A stretch of DNA of 64,000 nucleotides from Hallella colorans (GTDB lineage: Bacteria > Bacteroidota > Bacteroidia > Bacteroidales > Bacteroidaceae), in assembly GCF_003096815.1 (NCBI RefSeq), contig NZ_QENY01000003.1, forward strand, positions 124,001 through 188,000, written 5' to 3'. Positions 18,735-27,445 of this stretch are shown piece by piece. The notes beneath the pieces were generated by a model. It saw nothing but the letters and a program-made list of their open reading frames with translations, ran no database searches and had not been told where the DNA came from. How positions within the stretch are numbered: the first letter of the stretch is position 1; each line of letters opens with the position of its first letter. The position numbers and the translations under genes are program-made.

Positions 18735-19607
18735 TCATATATTCAACTTGTCGCTCCCAGCTGCCTTCAGACTCATATCAAGACCTTTTACGCTGTGGGT
18801 GAGCGCACCGAACGAGATGAAATCCACCCCAGCCTTGGCATAGGGTATCATTGTCTCAAAGGTAATGCCACCGCTTGACTCTGTCTCGCAACGCCCAGCA
18901 ACCATCTCCACGGCCTCTCGCGTCTGACCTGGCGTGAAGTTGTCAAACATGATACGGTCGCACCCTTCAGCCAAGGCCTCTTCCAACTCCTTGAAATTGC
19001 GCACCTCACACTCTATCTTAAGTTTTTTGTGATGCTCCTCGCAATATTTCTTGGCGCGAGAAATGGCATTGCGAACACCACCGCAAAAGTCGATATGATT
19101 ATCTTTAAGGAGGATCATGTCGAAAAGGCCGATGCGGTGATTCATGCCTCCGCCAATCTTTACGGCCTCTTTTTCGAGCATGCGCATGCCCGGAGTGGTC
19201 TTTCGGGTGTCCAAAACACGAGTCTTTGTGCCTGCGTCTCTCAATGCCTTTTGATACTTATGCGTCATCGTGGCAATGCCGCTCATACGCTGCAGAATGT
19301 TGAGCACAAGGCGCTCTGTCTGCAATAAGCTACGCTCTCGCCCTTTGACGGAGAGTGCAATGTCTCCCGGTTTGACAAGTGTGCCATCTTGAATAAAAAC
19401 TTTGACTTCCATGTCGGGGTCAAAACGGTGAAATACTTCCTTGGCTATTTCAACGCCAGCGAATATCCCCGCCTCTTTGATAAGTAGCTTACATTCGCCC
19501 ATGGCATCCTCGGGGATGCAGCAAAGGGTGGTGTGGTCGCCGTCGCCAATATCCTCACTAAAAGCGAGGTCTAATAGTTTGTCGTTCAATTCTTTTACGG
19601 AAAGCAT
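18735..19607 (-). CDS. nadC: Quinolinate phosphoribosyltransferase (NadC)
   Basis: The 290-residue enzyme converts quinolinate and PRPP to nicotinate mononucleotide, the third step of de novo NAD synthesis. Family motifs are clear: EDIGDGDHTT at the start, RVLDTRKTTPGMR near residue 142, KIGGGMNHRIGLFD near 162, LLKDNHI near 178, and the C-terminal SSGGITFE and VDFISFGALTHS. It is the last gene of nadB-nadA-nadC on the minus strand, 65 bases after nadA. Confidence 0.96.
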   Translation of the reverse strand: MLSVKELNDKLLDLAFSEDIGDGDHTTLCCIPEDAMGECKLLIKEAGIFAGVEIAKEVFHRFDPDMEVKVFIQDGTLVKPGDIALSVKGRERSLLQTERLVLNILQRMSGIATMTHKYQKALRDAGTKTRVLDTRKTTPGMRMLEKEAVKIGGGMNHRIGLFDMILLKDNHIDFCGGVRNAISRAKKYCEEHHKKLKIECEVRNFKELEEALAEGCDRIMFDNFTPGQTREAVEMVAGRCETESSGGITFETMIPYAKAGVDFISFGALTHSVKGLDMSLKAAGSDKLNI

Positions 19608-19672
19608 ATATTTTCGGTTTTAAGAATAAATGATCAATGTGGAATTACAAATGTGCGCAAGTCTAAAAAAAC

Positions 19673-20665
19673 TTATAGCCCTAATCGTTTAGATATTTCT
19701 AACATGCGATTGATGGGGCGAATGGCCTTTTCTGCCACCTCGGCAGGCACTTCTATCGTGGGCCATTCATATTTCAAGCAGTTGTATAGCTTGCGCATAT
19801 TAATGAGTTTCATAAAGTTACACTCGTTGCAAGCGCACGTGCTATCATCAGGCGGAGCGGGTATAAACGTTTTGTGCGGAGCCGATTTTTGCATTTCATG
19901 AAGTATACCGCTCTCAGTGGCAACGATAAACTCTTGCGCCTCGTCAGCTATGCTGTATTTCAAAAGGGCCGCCGTGCTACCCACTTTGTCGGCCATTTTT
20001 ACCACTGGGCCTTTGCACTCTGGGTGCGCCAAAATCTTGGCACCGGGGTGTTCGGCCTTAAGTTTAAGTATCTTTTCCACCGAAAATTTCTCGTGTACGT
20101 GGCATGCGCCATTCCAAAGCAGCATGTTTCGCCCGGTCAGGCTGTTGATATAGCCACCCAAATTCTCGTCCGGACCGAAGATTATCGGCGTGTCTTCCGG
20201 GAAGGATTCCACGATTTGGCGTGTGTTGCTGCTTGTCACAACCACGTCGGTAACGGCCTTGGTGGCCGCGGTGGTGTTGACATAGCTGATAACAGTGTGC
20301 TCGGGATGAGCCTCGACAAACTGCTTAAACTCGTCGGCCGGACAGCTCTCGGCCAGCGAGCACGATGCGTTGAGATCAGGCACGAGCACCGTTTTTTCAG
20401 GGCAGAGTATTTTGTTGGTCTCGCCCATGAAATGAACGCCGCACATAACAATGATGCTTGCGTCGGTAGTGGCGGCCTTTTGTGCTAATGCCAAGCTGTC
20501 TCCCACGAAATCGGCAATGTCTTGCACATCGCTCTCTGTATAATAATGCGCCATGATAATGGCATTTTTTTCCTTGCACATACGGCGTATTTCTGCCTTG
20601 ACATCTGTACCTTCAGGAATAGGCTCGTCCACGAAGCCCTTTTCTTTCCATTCTTGTTTAATCAT
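19673..20665 (-). CDS. nadA: Quinolinate synthase (NadA)
   Basis: A 330-residue iron-sulfur enzyme that condenses iminoaspartate with dihydroxyacetone phosphate. The conserved MAHYYTESDVQDIADFVGDS segment is near residue 39. The three cluster cysteines appear to be in VMCGVHFMGE, HPECKGPV and CACNECNFM. The length is normal for NadA. It follows nadB by 19 bases and is surely co-transcribed, so the product iminoaspartate is handed from NadB to NadA. Confidence 0.97.
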   Translation of the reverse strand: MIKQEWKEKGFVDEPIPEGTDVKAEIRRMCKEKNAIIMAHYYTESDVQDIADFVGDSLALAQKAATTDASIIVMCGVHFMGETNKILCPEKTVLVPDLNASCSLAESCPADEFKQFVEAHPEHTVISYVNTTAATKAVTDVVVTSSNTRQIVESFPEDTPIIFGPDENLGGYINSLTGRNMLLWNGACHVHEKFSVEKILKLKAEHPGAKILAHPECKGPVVKMADKVGSTAALLKYSIADEAQEFIVATESGILHEMQKSAPHKTFIPAPPDDSTCACNECNFMKLINMRKLYNCLKYEWPTIEVPAEVAEKAIRPINRMLEISKRLGL

Positions 20666-20684
20666 AATGTTATTGTTATAAAAC

Positions 20685-22274
20685 TTACTTTTGGTCGTAA
20701 GCGTGTTTGGGATAGTCTATGGTGTAATGCAAACCCCTGCTCTCTTTGCGCTCAATGGCTTGACGGGTGATGAGGTATCCAACGTTGATCATGTTGCGCA
20801 ATTCGCATATATCGCTCGTGGGCTTTACCCGTTTGAACAGTTCCTCGGTCTCTTCGTACAGCAGATCGAGTCGTTTCCATGCCCGGCGTAAACGAAGGTC
20901 GCTGCGCACTATGCCTACATAGTTGGACATGATCTGCCCCACCTCTCGTTTGTCTTGGGCAATGAGCACCTTCTCCTCGTTGCTCATGGTACCCTCGTCA
21001 TCCCATTCAGGCACCTTTTCATTAAAGCAGTAGCCATCTATAACACGCACGGCGTGCTCAGCTGCCGATTTGGCATAGACCACGGCCTCTATCAGAGAGT
21101 TGCTTGCCAAACGATTGCCGCCGTGCAATCCAGTGCATGAACATTCGCCCACGGCATAGAGCCTATGTATTGAACTCTCGCCATTGAGATCCACTTTGAT
21201 TCCTCCGCACATATAGTGTGCGCTCGGGCAAACGGGTATATAGTTTTTTGTGATGTCTATACCAATGGATAGGCATTTGTTATATATGTGCGGAAAATGT
21301 TTTCTTGTCTCATCCGCGTTCTTATGCGTCACGTCTAAACATACGTGGTTTAGGCCGTGCAGTTTCATCTCTCGGTCTATGGCGCGCGCCACAATGTCGC
21401 GTGGCGCCAATGACAATCGTTTGTCATATTTCTGCATAAACTCCTCTCCATTGGGCAAGCGGAGCACGGCGCCATATCCGCGCATGGCCTCAGTGATGAG
21501 AAAGGCGGGATGGGTCTCGGCGGGATTATAAAGCACCGTTGGATGAAACTGCACAAACTCCATGTCTTTTACCGTGCCCTTGGCCCTATAAACCATGGCT
21601 ATGCCGTCACCGGTGGCAATGTTCGGGTTTGATGTGGTGGCGTAGACGGCTCCCGTTCCACCCGTGGCCATCAGGGTGACACGGCTCAAAAAAGTGTCTA
21701 TCTTGTGTGTGTCGGGATCCAATATGTAAGCGCCATAGCACTCTATGTCAGGTGTTTTGCGTGTCACCTCGATACCAAGGTGATGCTGGGTAATAATCTC
21801 AACGGCGTAATGGTTTTCTAAAACGGTGATATTTTTGCAGGCCCTCACGGCCGCCATCAGTCCGCGTTGTATCTCAAACCCCGTATCATCTTCGTGGTGC
21901 AAGATTCTAAACTCGCTGTGTCCACCCTCACGATGCAGGTCAAAGCAGCCTTCAGACGTCTTGTCGAAATTAACGCCCCACTTCACCAAGTCGTCAATGG
22001 CATTAGGAGCATGACGCACTACGTGTTCAACGGCTTTGCGATCGGAAATGTAATCGCCAGCTATCATGGTGTCTTCGATGTGCTTTTCGAAGTTGTCCAC
22101 TTTAAGATTTGTTACTGAAGCGATGCCTCCTTGAGCCTTGGATGTGTTGGATTCGTCGAGTGAGGTCTTGCATACCAAGGCCACCTTACCCTTGCCACTA
22201 TTAGCGACTTTGAGCGCAAAGGTCATGCCTGCAACTCCAGAGCCAATGACAAGAAAATCAAATTTTCGTATCAT
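20685..22274 (-). CDS. nadB: L-aspartate oxidase (NadB)
   Basis: The 529-residue flavoprotein oxidises aspartate to iminoaspartate. The FAD fold is FLVIGSGVAGMTFALKVA near residue 7. SNTSKAQGGIASV near 42, PRDIVARAIDREM near 285 and GNRLASNSLIEAVV near 380 are typical of NadB. A C-terminal helical domain like that of succinate dehydrogenase flavoproteins follows. It is the first gene of the operon. Confidence 0.97.
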   Translation of the reverse strand: MIRKFDFLVIGSGVAGMTFALKVANSGKGKVALVCKTSLDESNTSKAQGGIASVTNLKVDNFEKHIEDTMIAGDYISDRKAVEHVVRHAPNAIDDLVKWGVNFDKTSEGCFDLHREGGHSEFRILHHEDDTGFEIQRGLMAAVRACKNITVLENHYAVEIITQHHLGIEVTRKTPDIECYGAYILDPDTHKIDTFLSRVTLMATGGTGAVYATTSNPNIATGDGIAMVYRAKGTVKDMEFVQFHPTVLYNPAETHPAFLITEAMRGYGAVLRLPNGEEFMQKYDKRLSLAPRDIVARAIDREMKLHGLNHVCLDVTHKNADETRKHFPHIYNKCLSIGIDITKNYIPVCPSAHYMCGGIKVDLNGESSIHRLYAVGECSCTGLHGGNRLASNSLIEAVVYAKSAAEHAVRVIDGYCFNEKVPEWDDEGTMSNEEKVLIAQDKREVGQIMSNYVGIVRSDLRLRRAWKRLDLLYEETEELFKRVKPTSDICELRNMINVGYLITRQAIERKESRGLHYTIDYPKHAYDQK

Positions 22275-22308
22275 AATATCCTAAAAATTGGTCATCTTCA
22301 TCTCAATG

Positions 22309-22316
22309 CAAAAATA
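22309..22316 (-). promoter_or_regulatory. -7 box (TATTTTTG) of the nadBAC operon
   Basis: Minus strand match to TAnnTTTG, 35 bases before the nadB start. No TTG at ideal spacing was found. Confidence 0.45.
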
Positions 22317-22489
22317 ATAAAAAATTCTTAGAGTATTAATGTAGTAATCAATTAATGCTTAAAAAGCGTTAAGATAGTCAGCTTTTAACATCTCACAGCA
22401 TTTCCGCAAGGTGTATCAGCTAATTCCCAATATACTTTAATCCTGTCATTACACTTATCAAGGATAACAGTATTTTAAATTTTAAAATA

Positions 22490-22630
22490 TCATGCCAAGT
22501 TTTTTGGGGGCACATACGTTGTTGTTGGCATGAAGCTAACTTTCCCATTATGTGTGAAGCCAATAACAATGTTCCATGTTTCGTCTGCACGTTTGTTTCC
22601 TTTTTTATAATGGTTTTTTAATGTTGCCAT
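22490..22630 (-). pseudogene. Tyrosine recombinase, 46-codon N-terminal relic
   Basis: On the minus strand an ATG at 22630 opens a frame beginning MATLKNHYKKGNKRADETWN, continuing through GFTHNGKVSF and ending in a stop at 22490-22492. It is clearly related to the fragment at 17877 (MATLK, NKR, ETWN/GTWN, FTHN, KV). Only the arm-binding domain start survives. It lies downstream of the tRNA piece and terminator in the same orientation, a mirror image of the tRNA-Asn side. Confidence 0.75.
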
Positions 22631-22632
22631 AT

Positions 22633-22654
22633 TTTTCAGTCAATATTCAGTCAA
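22633..22654 (-). repeat. Two 11-bp tandem repeats before the second integrase relic
   Basis: On the minus strand TTGACTGAATA is followed directly by TTGACTGAAAA, and the relic's ATG follows after 2 bases. Confidence 0.7.
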
Positions 22655-22762
22655 AATTTATAATTCACTTGTGTGTTTTAAAACCTACTTGTACTGTTCA
22701 TAATAGTAAGGTTAGGAGGAAATAAACTTATAACTTTTTGTATTTCGTGCGTTATTTTATAT

Positions 22763-22805
22763 AAAAAAGAGGCGGAAATCCTTTATTATTAAGAATTTCC
22801 GTCTC
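22763..22805 (-). terminator. Terminator after the tRNA piece
   Basis: On the minus strand 22805-22791 pair with 22783-22769 (15 positions, two mismatches), and six T follow (22768-22763). It resembles the tRNA-Asn terminator in the cggaa/ttccg stem. Confidence 0.75.
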
Positions 22806-22852
22806 TTGTGTGTTAGCATGGATTCTAACTGCGAATGCCTTGATTTCCATCG

Positions 22853-22898
22853 TGGACCAGACAGGGCTTGAACCTGTGACCTCCAGATTATGAGTCTG
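22853..22898 (-). other. 3' piece of tRNA with anticodon CAT; attachment-site scar
   Basis: Read on the minus strand, this gives the anticodon arm CAGA-CTCATAA-TCTG (anticodon CAT, probably Met), a variable loop, a complete T arm ACAGG-TTCAAGC-CCTGT, the acceptor strand CTGGTCC and discriminator A. The D arm and 5' acceptor are missing. Pairing breaks at base 22899, where the fifth anticodon-stem pair would be. This is how an element that inserts in the 3' half of a tRNA leaves its distal end. The intact tRNA should lie at the other end of the island, outside this window. Confidence 0.8.
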
Positions 22899-22947
22899 TT
22901 GAAATATGGTTTTATAAGATTTTATAAATTTTTTGTTTTTAATATAT

Positions 22948-22978
22948 TTGCTTGGTATTCAATGATTTACTATATTTG
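22948..22978 (+). promoter_or_regulatory. Promoter of the integrase gene (TTG-N20-TATATTTG)
   Basis: TTG at 22948-22950 and TATATTTG at 22971-22978 are spaced 20 bases. The four 11-bp repeats lie downstream, within the transcribed leader. Confidence 0.65.
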
Positions 22979-23022
22979 CATCAAAAATATGAAATCTTGC
23001 GAAATGGCATAAAATAAGCGTT

Positions 23023-23066
23023 GGTGTTCGCACGGTGTTCGCACGGTGTTCGCAAAATGTTCGCAA
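23023..23066 (+). repeat. Four 11-bp tandem repeats in the integrase leader
   Basis: GGTGTTCGCAC occurs at 23023-23033 and 23034-23044. GGTGTTCGCAA follows at 23045-23055 and AATGTTCGCAA at 23056-23066. They end 25 bases before the integrase ATG. They could be integrase arm sites or an operator. Confidence 0.8.
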
Positions 23067-23091
23067 GATTACATGAAATAGCTGAGGAAAA

Positions 23092-24540
23092 ATGAAGACT
23101 GTAAAAACATCAATCAACTGTAATCGGGTGGGTAACTGTTCTCTTACTCTTGTGTTGGATAAGCGTACTAATAAAGAGACGATGGAATATCCAATGGCTA
23201 TCTGCTTCACCATAGAACGAAAGCGGTACTATCATAAGTTGACCGATATGCCATTTCAAACGGAAAAGTACTTCAATAGTGTTTGTAGTGTAACAAGTTC
23301 TCGTAGTAACCTGATGGATGTTTATAAAGGTTGGCAGAAAATCTTAGAGGACTTTAGAGACAAGATCGTGAAACTTAGTAAGTCGCATGAACTGACTATT
23401 GGGCTGATTAAGACAATGCTTTCTGGAGTGGAATATCAAGACGAGCATTCTTTGTCGTTTGTTGGCATGTGGGAAGGGCTTATTGCAAGGTATCGGGATG
23501 ATAATAGAGTGGGCTGTGCCGAAAATTACCAGTGGGCTCTTAACTCTTTTCTGAAGATAGTTGGTCGGACAGAAGGCTTCAAGGTGGACAAGGATGTTAT
23601 AGCCAAGTGGAATGATGGAATGAAGAACGGCATAATGATTGATGGTATGCTGGTTGGGAAAATCGCTGATGCAACACGGGGAATGTATTTAAGAACTTGT
23701 CGTGTTGTTTGGAATGAATGTATTAAACGAGGCTTTCTTCCGGCTGACAAATACCCATTCTCAAATAAAGACAATGACCTCATTTCCATTCCAAGAGGGA
23801 AAAGAAGACAACAATCCTACTTGTCTATCGCTGAAATGACAGAACTCTATCATGTCTTTGAGGAGAAACGATACCCAGAAATGTGGGACAAAGAATATAC
23901 GAAACGTGTACACGATTCCTTGGGATTGTTTCTTGCGCAATATTTGTGCAATGGCTTCAATCTTGCCGACGCAGGTAGACTAACTTATAATCGAACCTAT
24001 TTTGCTGAGGGCGGTAGGGCTTTTGAATTTATGCGAAAGAAAACATCGGCACGAAGTAATAGTATGTCGGTGGTAGTAGTGCCTATTATTCAGCCTTTGC
24101 AATTCATCTTGGACGAAATAGCAGCCAAGCCTAAGAAAGATGCCTATGTGTTTCCACAGATATTTCAAGGTGAAGAGGATGAGTTGAAACGAAGAAAGCT
24201 CACAGTACAAGAGAATTCAAATATTAAAGATCGGGTAATCAGAGTTTGCAAGGAAGTGTTGAAGTGGAACAAAGAGCCTTCGGGAACATGGGCGAGGCAT
24301 TCTTTTGCCACGAATCTCAAGTTGGCGGGAGTGGAAGAGTTGTACATATCGGAGAGCATGGGACATTCTATGGGTAACAATATTACGGTCGGGTATCAGG
24401 ATATGTATCCATTGGAGACCAGATTCGAGAATAACTCAAAGTTGCTGAATCTTGTACCGAGTCCTCAGGCTGTTGATGTTGACAGTATGACACCAGAGCA
24501 AGCAAAGGAGATGCTGAAGGCAATATTAGGACAGAAATAG
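23092..24540 (+). CDS. Tyrosine recombinase (island integrase)
   Basis: A 482-residue integrase with an arm-binding N-terminus (NCSLTLVLDKRTNKET), a SAM-like core-binding domain (about residues 125-215) and a catalytic domain. The second catalytic group is RHSFATNL near residue 403, then GHSMGNN, with the nucleophile probably the Tyr of GYQDMY. The first catalytic arginine is not obvious: where GxR is expected the protein reads YLCNGFNLADAGRL. Replacement of this Arg is known for IntDOT of CTnDOT, so the enzyme may still be active. It reads away from the tRNA piece and is the probable integrase of the island to its right. The tail (QAVDVDSMTPEQAKEMLKAI) looks like a small helical extension. 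Confidence 0.92.
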   Translation: MKTVKTSINCNRVGNCSLTLVLDKRTNKETMEYPMAICFTIERKRYYHKLTDMPFQTEKYFNSVCSVTSSRSNLMDVYKGWQKILEDFRDKIVKLSKSHELTIGLIKTMLSGVEYQDEHSLSFVGMWEGLIARYRDDNRVGCAENYQWALNSFLKIVGRTEGFKVDKDVIAKWNDGMKNGIMIDGMLVGKIADATRGMYLRTCRVVWNECIKRGFLPADKYPFSNKDNDLISIPRGKRRQQSYLSIAEMTELYHVFEEKRYPEMWDKEYTKRVHDSLGLFLAQYLCNGFNLADAGRLTYNRTYFAEGGRAFEFMRKKTSARSNSMSVVVVPIIQPLQFILDEIAAKPKKDAYVFPQIFQGEEDELKRRKLTVQENSNIKDRVIRVCKEVLKWNKEPSGTWARHSFATNLKLAGVEELYISESMGHSMGNNITVGYQDMYPLETRFENNSKLLNLVPSPQAVDVDSMTPEQAKEMLKAILGQK

Positions 24541-24620
24541 TACAGCTAATGCGAATATTCTTCAAGAACAAATGAAATTCTTTCTTTTTTACTAAATTTG
24601 TAGCATCAATATTAAAGGTT

Positions 24621-26180
24621 ATGACAGAACAAGACGTGATTGCATTGCGTGATCTGGCTGAGGTTGGAAGTGCCCAGTTTAAGGAGCGAATCAATGATAA
24701 ATACGATATAGGCTGCGAACTTGTTGCTTTTAGCAATAGCCATGGTGGTCGATTGGTCATTGGTATCAATGATAAGACGGGCAATATCAATGCTTTGTCT
24801 TACAAGGAACTTCAGGAGACAACAAATATGTTGACCAGTATGGCTTCAGAGAATGTTCTCCCTGGCATACTCATTGATATAGAGAATGTCCCGGTAAAAG
24901 GCGGTGCTGTCGTCGTGGCTACAATCCCTGAAGGAAAGAATAAGCCCTACCATGATAACAAAGGGGTTATTTGGGTAAAGAATGGTACCGATAAGCGAAA
25001 GATCTTTGATAATGCTGAAATTGCAGAGATGATGACTGGTTGTGGAGCATTCTTTCCCGATGTGGCAGCTGTCAATGATATAACCGTTGATGACCTTGAC
25101 GAGAGGACGCTGAAGATTTATCTTCAGAACCGTTTTACAAAAGTGTTAGGTCTGAAAGGGTTTGTTGGTGATAAATACAAGAAGGCCTCGCTCGATGAGA
25201 TAGCTAATGCCATAGCTAAAAATCATGATATTAGTCAGTTGCTGCGTAATCTACATTTTATACTGCCTACCGGTAGGCTTACGGTGGCTGCAGTTCTTCT
25301 GTTTGCCTCATATACTCAACGATGGTTGCCAGTGATAACAGCAAAATGTATCTGTTACGTTGGCAATTCTGTTGGTGGAACACAGTTTCGTGACAAGGTA
25401 GATGATGCTGATATGGAAGGAAACTTGCTCCATCAGTTTGATACCATCATGGCATTCTATACACGTAATCTCCGCACAGTACAAGCTAATGATGAGTTTA
25501 ATTCTAAAGGTGAACTGGAAATTCCTTATGTTAGTCTTGTAGAATTTACCGTTAATGCTCTGGTACACCGTTCACTTAACTGGAGAGCTCCTATCCGTAT
25601 CTTTATCTTTGATGACAGATTGGAAATCCATAGTCCCGGAACACTTCCTGATGGGCTGACTGTAGATGACATCAAAGCAGGTACCTCTATGCCTCGAAAC
25701 GTGTTCCTTTTTAATAATGCGAATTACTTACTACCCTACACAGGTGTTGGTAGTGGTATTCAGCGTTCTTTGGAAACGGGACTTGATGTGCAGTTTGAGA
25801 ATAATGAGAAATCACGGGAGTTCTTGGTCACAATTTATCGTCATACTAATCTGGAAAGTAGCCAAGAAACAGATAAAAGTAACCAAGATAAGGCGAAAAG
25901 TAACCAAGAAGCCGCTCATTCAATTCAAAGGAGTTATGGAAAACTAACCAAGAAACAAATTGATTTACTCAACTTCTGCAGCGTACCTCGAACAGCTCAG
26001 GAAATAATGGATAGGCTGCGAATTACCAATCAAACTAGGAATAGAAAGAAGCATATCAATCCCCTCTTAGAGATGGGTATGCTGGAAATGACCATTCCAG
26101 AACACCCGAACGATAAGAATCAGAAGTATCGTAAGATAAGGTCTGGCGACAATCCCACTTTGCCCATTGCTGAATGTTGA
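24621..26180 (+). CDS. AlbA_2 (Schlafen-type) DNA-binding/HATPase_c_4 protein
   Basis: The 519-residue protein starts with an AlbA_2 domain: VGSAQFKERIN, FSNSHGGRLVIGIND near residue 35, and the KPYHDNKGVIWVKNGTDKRK segment near 113. A GHKL-like ATPase domain follows (VEFTVNALVHRSLNWRAPI near 305; LPDGLTVDDIKAG near 345). A linker rich in SNQ repeats (SNQDKAKSNQE) and a C-terminal winged helix (RTAQEIMDRLRIT) end it. Proteins of this kind are common beside integrases in islands. Roles in transcription control and in phage defence have been proposed, but this one's role is unknown. Confidence 0.85.
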   Translation: MTEQDVIALRDLAEVGSAQFKERINDKYDIGCELVAFSNSHGGRLVIGINDKTGNINALSYKELQETTNMLTSMASENVLPGILIDIENVPVKGGAVVVATIPEGKNKPYHDNKGVIWVKNGTDKRKIFDNAEIAEMMTGCGAFFPDVAAVNDITVDDLDERTLKIYLQNRFTKVLGLKGFVGDKYKKASLDEIANAIAKNHDISQLLRNLHFILPTGRLTVAAVLLFASYTQRWLPVITAKCICYVGNSVGGTQFRDKVDDADMEGNLLHQFDTIMAFYTRNLRTVQANDEFNSKGELEIPYVSLVEFTVNALVHRSLNWRAPIRIFIFDDRLEIHSPGTLPDGLTVDDIKAGTSMPRNVFLFNNANYLLPYTGVGSGIQRSLETGLDVQFENNEKSREFLVTIYRHTNLESSQETDKSNQDKAKSNQEAAHSIQRSYGKLTKKQIDLLNFCSVPRTAQEIMDRLRITNQTRNRKKHINPLLEMGMLEMTIPEHPNDKNQKYRKIRSGDNPTLPIAEC

Positions 26181-26318
26181 TAAATTCAGCAAGTTTTTAG
26201 CATAAATTCAGCAATTCCTGTTGGCAAGTAGTTGATAATCAGTGACTATACATTCTTCAGCAAGATGTTGGCTTTGTGCGTTTTTCGGCAAGATACTAAA
26301 GCCCGTATAGTTCATGCT

Positions 26319-26449
26319 AAAAAGTAACCAAGCTGTTGAAGAAGTGATCGAGGATGGACGAAAAGTAACCAAGATACAATTAAAAGTAACCAAGTAACTC
26401 TCAAAAAGTAACCAAGTAAGTAATCAAGATAATAAGGGAAGTAACCAAG
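26319..26449 (+). repeat. Irregular array of AAAAGTAACCAAG repeats
   Basis: Copies occur at about 26320-26332, 26361-26373, 26382-26394 and 26404-26416. A weaker one is near 26417-26428 and a last one (GGAAGTAACCAAG) at 26437-26449. The same unit lies twice inside the preceding gene (25870-25910), where it encodes its SNQ linker. The frame from 26320 reads KSNQAVEEVIEDGRKVTK before a stop, so this looks like the remnant of a second linker and not a regulatory array. Confidence 0.65.
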
Positions 26450-26468
26450 AAATAAAGCAATAAAAGTT

Positions 26469-27140
26469 ATGAAGATAAGCGACAAAGCCTTTAAGGTGTT
26501 TGTGTATTCAGGGTTTGGTGTGGCCTGCCCTATTCTGGTGGTGACGCTTGGCATGCTGCTCGCCGGATATCATATATCTACCGAGGCTAAGTTCTGGTTG
26601 TGGTTGGTAGCTTTGGTTTCCTTAATCATAATGATTATGGCTTTGATTCGGATTTTATGTGATTTCTTACCAGTAGATAGACTGGCGAATAAAATAAGAA
26701 ACCATCATTACACTTCAGAAGTTCAAGCTGCCTTAGACAAGATAGAAATAGAAGATCAAAAGATTTCAACCAGTGAGAAGATTCAGGAAGAGAATCCCTT
26801 GAAATCATACTTTGTTTGGCAATTTGTCAATAAGGATTATGTTAATCAGCCTGTTTTTGAAACCTATCAGAAGTTGTTTAAGGAAAAGAACGGAGGAAAA
26901 AATGTTGTCCTGGCTTTCTATTGCGGTGCAGATACAAATATGAACTGGTTAATATCCATCCCGACCCATGCCGAAGCTGTTAGGATATTTGGGGAAGAGA
27001 CAGTTGGCAGCAAGAATAATTATAGTGTGCAGAAAGGTAATTTCACCCCTGGAAATCTTGATGATAAGAAACTATCAGAAATAAGGGCCATGAAACTATT
27101 GATGAAAAAGATATTGGCAGGCTTGCAAGAGCAAGCGTAA
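26469..27140 (+). CDS. Membrane protein of unknown function
   Basis: A 223-residue protein with two predicted membrane helices: about residues 10-32 (VFVYSGFGVACPILVVTLGM) and 42-66 (FWLWLVALVSLIIMIMALI). A cytoplasmic part of some 150 residues follows, containing FVWQFVNKDYVNQPVFETYQ and AFYCGADTNMNWLISIPTHA. I do not recognise a domain. It lies behind the repeat array and is followed by a clear terminator, so it may be the last gene of the integrase-side unit. Confidence 0.7.
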   Translation: MKISDKAFKVFVYSGFGVACPILVVTLGMLLAGYHISTEAKFWLWLVALVSLIIMIMALIRILCDFLPVDRLANKIRNHHYTSEVQAALDKIEIEDQKISTSEKIQEENPLKSYFVWQFVNKDYVNQPVFETYQKLFKEKNGGKNVVLAFYCGADTNMNWLISIPTHAEAVRIFGEETVGSKNNYSVQKGNFTPGNLDDKKLSEIRAMKLLMKKILAGLQEQA

Positions 27141-27162
27141 GACTACAGAAGATAAGAAAAAT

Positions 27163-27197
27163 AACCTCCAACAGTTTGTTCTGCTGGAGTTTTTTTG
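27163..27197 (+). terminator. Rho-independent terminator
   Basis: ctccaacag pairs with ctgctggag (one mismatch) around the loop tttgtt, followed by seven T (about 27190-27197). Confidence 0.75.
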
Positions 27198-27325
27198 ATT
27201 GAATCTTGGAGAACTACTTGGGACGATATGGTACATCTTGCAGAACATGATGGAATGTCTAAGAACCTTATTGTGAAAAGTTGATTTATAGCCTTTATTC
27301 TTAGCCTTTGTGTCATTGGATAGCA

Positions 27326-27333
27326 TAATTTTG
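27326..27333 (+). promoter_or_regulatory. -7 box (TAATTTTG) before the HTH gene
   Basis: Matches TAnnTTTG. The nearest TTTG upstream (27307-27310) is only 15 bases away, so the -33 element is imperfect. Confidence 0.4.
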
Positions 27334-27445
27334 CATTGTGCTTTAAAGGACGGAACCTTCCACCGTAACCTGAAATGCAATGCCAACATATGCTATGGAA
27401 GGTAGCAGTGAGGTTGGTCATGTCAAACTATTCAATGATAGAACA

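Noticed and set aside
26319-26449. A CRISPR array
   Set aside because: The repeats are only 13 bases with irregular spacing, no cas genes are near, and the unit matches the coding repeat of the gene before it.
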